A stretch of DNA of 64,000 nt, from assembly GCF_036373705.1 (NCBI RefSeq), contig NW_027102776.1:1-64000 (forward strand). Reading direction: 5' to 3'. Origin of the DNA: Amia ocellicauda. Taxonomy: Eukaryota; Chordata; Actinopteri; Amiiformes; Amiidae. Below, one piece after another: positions 57,709-64,000 of the stretch. Position 1 is the stretch's first letter. Each line of letters opens with the position of its first letter. The notes below the pieces were generated by a model. The model worked only from the letters and a program-made list of their open reading frames with translations, was not told where the DNA came from and ran no database searches. Position numbers and translations under genes: made by a program.

Positions 57709-57916
57709 TTTACGTCTCCTAGGTAACTTCATCGTAGCTCTTAGTACTATCTTTCTGTCTGGAGGAGATATAATTGAAGTATTGTACACGTACACGGCTA
57801 CTTTCAACAGCCTTTGCTGCACTGATATTTCTCCCTCCATTTTTCTTTTTTTTTTTTGCTGGAAGTTCGTCAATATCCGCCAACCTTTAAGAGACATCAT
57901 GCAGCCAGGCCTCTCG

Positions 57917-58036
57917 GCTTGTGGCCACACCGTCCTGAATGCGCCCGATCTCGTAAGATCTCGGAAGCTAAACGGGGCAGGGCCTGGTCAGTACTTGGAT
58001 GGCTGACCTCCTAGAAATACCAGGTGCTGCAAGCTT
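57917..58036 (+). rRNA. 5S rRNA copy 149, class i
   Basis: Duplicate of copy 142. Confidence 0.68.
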
Positions 58037-58245
58037 TTTACGTCTCCTGGGTAACTTCATCGTAGCTCTTAATACTCTCTTTCTGTCTGCAGGAGATATA
58101 ATTGAAGAATTGTACACGTACCCGGCTACTTTCAACACCCTTTGCTGCACTGGAATTTCTCCCTCCATTTCTATTTTTTTTTTTTGCTGGATGTTCCGTC
58201 AAAACCCGCCAACCATTAAGAGACATCATGCAGCCCGGCTTTTTG

Positions 58246-58365
58246 GCTTGCAGCCACACCGTCCTGAACGCCCCCGATCTCATCAGATCTTGGAATTTAA
58301 ACGGGGCAGGGCCTGGTCAGTACTTGGATGGGTGACCTCCTGGAAATGCCAGGTGCTGCAAGCTT
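58246..58365 (+). rRNA. 5S rRNA copy 150, class l
   Basis: Duplicate of copy 143. Confidence 0.6.
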
Positions 58366-58584
58366 TTTACGTCTCCTGGGTAACTTCATCGTAGCTCTTA
58401 ATACTCTCTTTATGTCTCCAGGAGAAATAATTGAAGAATTGTACACGTACCCGGCTACTTTCAACACCCTTTCCTGCACTGATATTTTTCCCTCCATTTT
58501 TCTATTTTTTTTTTTTTTTTTTTTGCTGGAAATTCCCTCAATACCCGCCAGCCTTTAAGAGACATCATGCAGCCAGGCATCTTG

Positions 58585-58704
58585 GCTTGCGGCCACACCA
58601 TCCTGAACTCGCCCGATCTCGTCAGATCTTGGAAGCTAAACGGGGCAGGACCTGGTCGGTACATGAATGTGAGACCTCCTGGAAATACCTGGTGCTGCAA
58701 GCTT
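58585..58704 (+). rRNA. 5S rRNA copy 151, class d
   Basis: Duplicate of copy 144. Confidence 0.6.
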
Positions 58705-58918
58705 TTACGTCTCCTGGGTAACTTTATCGTAGCTCTTAATACTCTCTATCTGTCTGGAGGAGATATAATTGAAGTATTATACACGTACCCAGCTACTGTC
58801 AACACCCTTTGCTGCACTGATATTTTTCCATCCATTTTTCTTTTTTTTTTTTTTTTTTGCTGGAAGTTCCGTCAATACCCGCCAACCTTTAAGAGACATC
58901 ATGCAGCCAGGCCTCTCG

Positions 58919-59038
58919 GCTTGCGGCCACACCGTCCTGAATGCGCCCGATCTCGTCAGATCTCGGAAGCTAAACGGGGCAGGGCCTGGTCAGTACTTGG
59001 ATGGGAGACCTCCTAGAAATACCAGGTGCTGCAAGCCT
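58919..59038 (+). rRNA. 5S rRNA copy 152, class a
   Basis: As copy 136. Confidence 0.84.
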
Positions 59039-59256
59039 TTTACGTCTCCTGGGTAACTTCATCGTAGCTCTTAATACTCTCTTTCTGTCTCCAGGAGATA
59101 TAATTGAAGTATTGTACACGTACCCAGCTACTGTCAACACCCTTTGCTGCACTGATATTTTTCCATCCATTTTTCTTTTTTTTTTTTTTTTTTTTTGCTG
59201 GAAGTTCCGTCAATACCCGCCAACCTTTAAGAGACATCATGCAGCCAGGCCTCTCG

Positions 59257-59376
59257 GCTTGTGGCCACACCGTCCTGAATGCGCCCGATCTCGTAAGATC
59301 TCGGAAGCTAAACGGGGCAGGGCCTGGTCAGTACTTGGATGGCTGACCTCCTAGAAATACCAGGTGCTGCAAGCTT
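59257..59376 (+). rRNA. 5S rRNA copy 153, class i
   Basis: As copy 142. Confidence 0.68.
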
Positions 59377-59585
59377 TTTACGTCTCCTGGGTAACTTCAT
59401 CGTAGCTCTTAATACTCTCTTTCTGTCTGCAGGAGATATAATTGAAGAATTGTACACGTACCCGGCTACTTTCAACACCCTTTGCTGCACTGGTATTTCT
59501 CCCTCCATTTCTCTTTTTTTTTTTTGCTGGATGTTCCGTCAAAACCCGCCAACCATTAAGAGACATCATGCAGCCCGGCCTCTTG

Positions 59586-59705
59586 GCTTGCAGCCACACC
59601 GTCCTGAACGCCCCCGATCTCGTCAGATCTTGGAAATTAAACGGGGCAGGGCCTGGTCAGTACTTGGATGGGTGACCTCCTGGAAATGCCAGGTGCTGCA
59701 AGCTT
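59586..59705 (+). rRNA. 5S rRNA copy 154, class l
   Basis: GGAAATTAAACGGGG variant. Confidence 0.6.
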
Positions 59706-59920
59706 TTTACGTCTCCTGGGTAACTTCATCGTAGCTCTTAATACTCTCTTTCTGTCTCCAGGAGATATAATTGAAGAATTGTACACGTACCCAGCTACTG
59801 TCAACACCCTTTGCTGCACTGATATTTTTCCATCCATTTTTCTTTTTTTTTTTTTTTTTTGCTGGAAGTTCCGTCAATATCCGCCAGCCTTTAAGAGACA
59901 TCATGCAGCCAGGCCTCTTG

Positions 59921-60040
59921 GCTTGTAGTCACACCGTCCTGAACGCGCCCGATCATATCAGATTTCGGAAGCTAAACGGGGCAGGGCCTAGTCAGTACTT
60001 GGATGTGTGACCTCCTGGAAATACCAGGTGCTGCAAGCTT
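59921..60040 (+). rRNA. 5S rRNA copy 155, class f
   Basis: Duplicate of copy 146. Confidence 0.6.
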
Positions 60041-60249
60041 TTTACGTCTCCTGGGTAACTTCATCGTAGCTCTTAAAACTCTCTTTCTGTCTCCAGGAGA
60101 TATAATTGAAGAATTGTACACGTACCCGGCTACTTTCAACACCCTTTGCTGCACTGGTATATTTCCCTCTATTTTTTTTTTTTTTTTTTGCTGGAAGTTC
60201 CGTCAATACCCGCCAACCTTTAAGAGACATCATGCAGCCAGGCCTCTCG

Positions 60250-60369
60250 GCTTGTGGCCACACCGTCCTGAACGCGCCCGATCTCGTAAGATCTCGAAAG
60301 CTAAACGGGGCAGGACCTGGTCAGTACTTGGATGTGTGACCTCCTGGAAATACCAGGTGCTGCAAGCTT
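60250..60369 (+). rRNA. 5S rRNA copy 156, mosaic i/f
   Basis: Duplicate of copy 147. Confidence 0.58.
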
Positions 60370-60577
60370 TTTACGTCTCCTGGGTAACTTCATCGTAGCT
60401 CTTAGTACTCTCTTTCTGTCTGGAGGAGATATAATTGAAGTATTGTACACGTACACGGCTACTTTCAACAGCCTTTGCTGCACTGATATTTCTCCCTCCA
60501 TTTTTCTTTTTTTTTTTTGCTGGAAGTTCGTCAATATCCGCCAACCTTTAAGAGACATCATGCAGCCAGGCCTCTCG

Positions 60578-60697
60578 GCTTGTGGCCACACCGTCCTGAA
60601 TGCGCCCGATCTCGTAAGATCTCGGAAGGTAAAAGGGGCAGGGCCTGGTCAGTACTTGGATGGGTGACCTCCTGGAAATACCTGGTGCTGCAAGCTT
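60578..60697 (+). rRNA. 5S rRNA copy 157, mosaic i/j
   Basis: As copy 133 with GGAAATACCTGG. Confidence 0.58.
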
Positions 60698-60827
60698 TTT
60701 TGTCTCCTGGGTAACTTCATCGTAGCTCTTAATACTCTCTTTCTGTCTGGAGGAGACATAATTGAAGTATTGTACACGTACCCAGCTACTGTCAACACCC
60801 TTTGCTGCACTGATATTTTTCCATGCA

Positions 60828-60858
<31 letters not shown>

Positions 60859-60914
60859 GAAATTCCCTCAATACCCGCCAGCCTTTAAGAGACATCATGC
60901 AGCCAGGCATCTCG

Positions 60915-61034
60915 GCTTGCGGCCACACCATCCTGAACTCGCCCGATCTTGTCAGATCTTGGAAGCTAAACGGGGCAGGACCTGGTCGGTACATGAATGT
61001 GAGACCTCCTGGAAATACCTGGTGCTGCAAGCTT
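60915..61034 (+). rRNA. 5S rRNA copy 158, class d
   Basis: GATCTTGTCAGATCTTGG. Confidence 0.58.
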
Positions 61035-61248
61035 TTACGTCTCCTGGGTAACTTTATCGTAGCTCTTAATACTCTCTATCTGTCTGGAGGAGATATAATT
61101 GAAGTATTGTACACGTACCCAGCTACTGTCAACACCCTTTGCTGCACTGATATTTTTCCATCCATTTTTCTTTTTTTTTTTTTTTTTTGCTGGAAGTTTC
61201 GTCAATACCCGCCAACCTTTAAGAGACATCATGCAGCAAGGCCTCTCG

Positions 61249-61368
61249 GCTTGCAGCCACACCGTCCTGAATGCGCCCGATCTCGTCAGATCTCGGAAGC
61301 TAAACGGGGCAGGGCCTCGTCAGTACTTGGATGGGAGACCTCCTAGAAATACCAGGTGCTGCAAGCCT
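61249..61368 (+). rRNA. 5S rRNA copy 159, class a
   Basis: GCTTGCAGCC; CCTCGTCAG. Confidence 0.75.
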
Positions 61369-61593
61369 TTTACGTCTCCTGGGTAACTTCATCGTAGCTC
61401 TTAATACTCTCTTTCTGTCTCCAGGAGATATAATTGAAGAATTGTACACGTACTAGGATACTTTCAACACCCTTTGCTGCACTGATATTTTTCCCTCCAT
61501 TTTTCTATTTCTTTTTTTTTTTTTTTTTTTATTGCTGGCAGTTCCGTCAATACCCGCCAGCCTTTAAGAGACATCATGCAGCCAGGCATCTCG

Positions 61594-61713
61594 GCTTGCG
61601 GCCACACCGTCCTGAACGCGTCCGATCTCGTAAGATCTCGGAAACTGAGTGGGGCAGGGCCTGGTCAGTACTTGGATGGGAGACCTCCTGGAAATACCAG
61701 GTGCTGCAAGCTT
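61594..61713 (+). rRNA. 5S rRNA copy 160, class a
   Basis: Unique A box AAACTGAGTGGGG; intact C box and helix V. Confidence 0.7.
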
Positions 61714-61935
61714 TTTACGTCGGCTGGGTAAGTTTATCGTAGCTCTTAATACTCTCTTTCTGTCTGGAGGAGATATAATTGAAGTATTGTACACGTACCC
61801 AGCTACTGTCAACACCCTTTGCTGCACTGATATTTTTCCATCAATATTTTAATTTTATTATTATTTATTTTTTCTGCTGGAAGTTCCGTCAATACCCGCC
61901 AACCTTTAAGAGACATCATGCAGCCAGGCGTCTTG

Positions 61936-62055
61936 GCTTGCGGCCACACTGTCCTGAACGCGCCCCATCTCGTCAGCTCTCGGAAGCTAAACTGGGCAGG
62001 GCCTGGTCATTACTTGAATGTGAGACCTTCTGGAAATTCCAGGCGCTGCAAGCTT
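61936..62055 (+). rRNA. 5S rRNA copy 161, class c
   Basis: Most diverged internal copy: GCGCCCCATC, CAGCTCTCGG, GGTCATTAC, CCAGGCGC. Its spacer poly-T tract is broken up by A. Confidence 0.55.
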
Positions 62056-62277
62056 TTTTCGTCACCTGGGGAACTTCGTCGTAGCTTTTAATACTCTCTT
62101 TCTGTCTGGAGGAGATTTAATTGAAGAATTGTACACGTACCTGGCTACTTTCAACACCCTTTGCGGCACTGATTTTTTTCCCTCCGTTTTTCTTTTTTTC
62201 TTTTTATTTTTTTATTTGCTGGAAGTTCCGTCAATACCCGCCAGCCTTTAAGAGACATCATGCAGCCAGGCCTCTTG

Positions 62278-62397
62278 GCTTGCGGCCACACCGTCCTAAA
62301 TGCCCCCAATCTCGTCAGATCTCGGAAGCTAAACGGGGCAGGGCCTGGTCAGTACTTGGATTGTTGACCTCCTGGAAATACCAGGTCCTGCAAGCTT
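62278..62397 (+). rRNA. 5S rRNA copy 162, class m
   Basis: CCTAAATGCCCCCAATC; CAGGTCCTGC. Confidence 0.6.
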
Positions 62398-62612
62398 TTT
62401 ACGTCTCCTGGGTAACTTCATCGTAGCTCTTAATACTCTCTTTCAGTCTGGAGGAGATTTAATTAAAGAATTGTACACGTACCCGGCTACTTTCAACACC
62501 CTTTACTGCACAGATATTTTTCCCTCCATTTTTCTTTTTTCTTTTTTTTTTTGCTGGAAGTTCCGTCAATACCCTCCAGCCTTTAAGAGACATCATGCAG
62601 CCAGGCGTCTCG

Positions 62613-62732
62613 GCTTGTGGCCACACCGTCCTGAATGCGCCCGATCTCGTCAGATCTCGGAAGCTAAACGGGGCAGGGCCTGGTCAGTACTTAGATGGGA
62701 GACCTCCTGGAAATACCAGGTGCTGCAAGCTT
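62613..62732 (+). rRNA. 5S rRNA copy 163, class a
   Basis: ACTTAGATGGGAG; otherwise consensus. Confidence 0.78.
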
Positions 62733-62948
62733 TTTACTTCTCCTGGGAAACTTTATCGTAGCTCTTAATACTCTCTTTCTGTCTGGAGGAGATATAATTG
62801 AAGTATTGTACACGTACCCGGCAACTTTCAACACCCTTTGCTGCACTGATATTTTTGCCTCCATTTTTCTTTTTCTTTTTTTTTTTCTGCTGGAAGTTCC
62901 GTCAATACCCTCCAGCCTTTAAGAGACATCATGCAGCCAGGCATCTCG

Positions 62949-63068
62949 GCTTGCTGCCACACCATCCTGAACGCGCCCGATCTCGTCAGATCTCGGAAGC
63001 TAAACGGGGTAGGACCTGGTCAGTACTTGAATGTGAGACCTCCTGGAAATACCTGGTGCTGCAAGCTT
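62949..63068 (+). rRNA. 5S rRNA copy 164, class c
   Basis: GCTTGCTGCC, GGGGTAGGACC. Confidence 0.6.
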
Positions 63069-63284
63069 TTACGTCTCCTGGGTAACTTTATCGTAGCTCT
63101 TAATACTCTCTTTCAGTCTGGAGGAGATATAATTGAAGAATTGTACACGTACCTGGCTACTTTCAAACACTCTCCTGCACTGATATTTTTCCCTCCATTT
63201 TTCTATTTTTTTTTTTTTTTTTATGCTGGAAATTCCGTCAATACCCGCCAGCCTTTAAGAGACATCATGCAGCCAGGCCTCTTG

Positions 63285-63404
63285 GCTTGCGGCCACACCG
63301 TCCTAAATGCCCCCAATCTCGTCAGATCTCGGAAGCTAAACGGGGCAGGGCCTGGTCAGTACTTGGATTGTTGACCTCCTGGAAATACCAGGTCCTGCAA
63401 GCTT
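63285..63404 (+). rRNA. 5S rRNA copy 165, class m
   Basis: Duplicate of copy 162. Confidence 0.6.
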
Positions 63405-63619
63405 TTTACGTCTCCTGGGTAACTTCATCGTAGCTCTTAATACTCTCTTTCAGTCTGGAGGAGATTTAATTAAAGAATTGTACACGTACCCGGCTACTTT
63501 CAACACCCTTTACTGCACAGATATTTTTCCCTCCATTTTTCTTTTTTCTTTTTTTTTTTGCTGGAAGTTCCGTCAATACCCTCCAGCCTTTAAGAGACAT
63601 CATGCAGCCAGGCGTCTCG

Positions 63620-63739
63620 GCTTGTGGCCACACCGTCCTGAATGCGCCCGATCTCGTCAGATCTCGGAAGCTAAACGGGGCAGGGCCTGGTCAGTACTTA
63701 GATGGGAGACCTCCTGGAAATACCAGGTGCTGCAAGCTT
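63620..63739 (+). rRNA. 5S rRNA copy 166, class a
   Basis: Duplicate of copy 163. Confidence 0.78.
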
Positions 63740-63955
63740 TTTACTTCTCCTGGGAAACTTTATCGTAGCTCTTAATACTCTCTTTCTGTCTGGAGGAGAT
63801 ATAATTGAAGTATTGTACACGTACCCGGCAACTTTCAACACCCTTTGCTGCACTGATATTTTTGCCTCCATTTTTCTTTTTCTTTTTTTTTTTCTGCTGG
63901 AAGTTCCGTCAATACCCTCCAGCCTTTAAGAGACATCATGCAGCCAGGCATCTCG

Positions 63956-64000
63956 GCTTGCTGCCACACCATCCTGAACGCGCCCGATCTCGTCAGATCT
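63956..64000 (+). rRNA. 5S rRNA copy 167, cut by window end
   Basis: First 45 nt only; matches the start of copy 164. Confidence 0.7.

Larger units (their letters stand above)
55440..60400 (+). repeat. Overlapping 7-, 9- and 11-unit duplications
   Basis: Copies 142-145 recur as 149-152 (2321-2322 bp, the last pair only partly alike) and 142-143 again as 153-154 (3661 bp). Copies 146-147 recur as 155-156 (2989 bp). The overlapping offsets mean several unequal exchanges rather than one clean period. Confidence 0.8.
8078..64000 (+). repeat. Tandem 5S rDNA / 5S-derived satellite array, 167 units
   Basis: Head-to-tail units of about 335 bp from the Tc1 end to the window edge, with no interruption or inversion. 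Unit order: 5S copy (about 120 bp), T4-T6, spacer CGTCTCCTGGGTAACTTC, a GGAGATATAATTGAAG stretch, TACACGTACCCGGCTAC, a poly-T tract of about 9-30 T, GCTGG(A/C)AGTTCCGTC, and a TTTAA box at about -31. Classes used below (+1 = G of GCTTG): a, C box GGATGGGAGACC at +81; b, GGATGGGTGACC; c, GAATGTGAGACC; d, ACATGAATGTGAG or ACATGAAAGTGAG from +77; e, AAATGTGAGACC; f, GCTTGTAGTC start, GATCATATCAGATTTCGG and GGATGTGTGACC; g, CGCAAGATC, GAAAAACTGGGC in the A box and AATTGGATGGGTGACC; h, GCTTTCGGCC start, GCATGATATCG; i, CTCGTAAGATC and GGATGGCTGACC; j, GGTAAAAGGGGCA in the A box; k, GGTTGGGTGACC; l, AATTTAAACGGGG; m, GGATTGTTGACC. Confidence 0.97.
62278..64000 (+). repeat. 3-unit duplication (1007 bp) running out of the window
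   Basis: Copies 162-164 and 165-167 are exactly 1007 bp apart and look identical over most of their length, including class m. The array continues past the window end. Confidence 0.9.

Noticed and set aside
8100-64000. Hundreds of open frames of 60-250 residues on both strands of the array, many nearly identical
   Set aside because: They are shadows of the 335-bp unit: the same few translations recur in register with each 5S copy and span gene and spacer alike, with poly-Phe or poly-Lys from the T tract. No independent coding signal.
8078-64000. CRISPR-like regular repeats
   Set aside because: Units are about 335 bp with conserved spacers and contain a 5S gene; there are no short direct repeats with unique spacers.
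8078-64000. 5S-derived SINE family
   Set aside because: Copies are strictly tandem with shared spacers, T-run terminators and no LINE-like tail or target duplications, so rDNA-type tandem amplification explains them.

Overview
The window looks like ray-finned fish (teleost-type) nuclear DNA. The evidence is a fish-type Tc1 transposon, a fossil retroviral gag, an AGAACC-type short repeat common in fish, and above all a long tandem array of 5S rRNA genes and 5S-derived repeats. There are no bacterial-type genes. The HindIII site that ends almost every 5S copy recalls the 5SHindIII satellite known from characiform fish (Hoplias), but the species cannot be fixed from the sequence alone.

Layout. 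Positions 1-8077 are mixed flanking DNA: unassigned AT-rich sequence; a broken retroviral gag on the minus strand (about 1.73-2.57 kb); a possible last coding exon on the plus strand (3832-3933); a hairpin-bearing short repeat (about 4.14-4.33 kb); a decayed minus-strand ORF with a coiled coil and an SGNH-esterase-like domain (5067-6565); short simple repeats; and a Tc1-like transposon with perfect 27-bp terminal inverted repeats (6943-8077). The transposon's right end abuts the array with no flanking TA.

Positions 8078-64000 are one uninterrupted head-to-tail array on the plus strand. I count 166 complete 5S copies plus one cut by the window end, at a mean spacing of about 335 bp. Each unit is a gene of about 120 bp, a 4-6 T terminator, and a spacer of about 215 bp with an internal poly-T tract and a TTTAA box about 31 bp upstream of the next gene. 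Copies fall into about a dozen sequence classes (a to m, defined in the array entry).

The array has nested higher-order structure. Blocks of 2, 3, 4, 5, 6, 7, 8, 9 or 14 units are duplicated, and a nearly identical 4-unit (1341 bp) repeat runs seven times over 32.8-42.2 kb, with a superimposed 8-unit (2682 bp) alternation. The most homogeneous block contains no copy with the canonical C box, so recent amplification there looks satellite-like rather than selected for rRNA output. Which copies, if any, are transcribed cannot be read from sequence.
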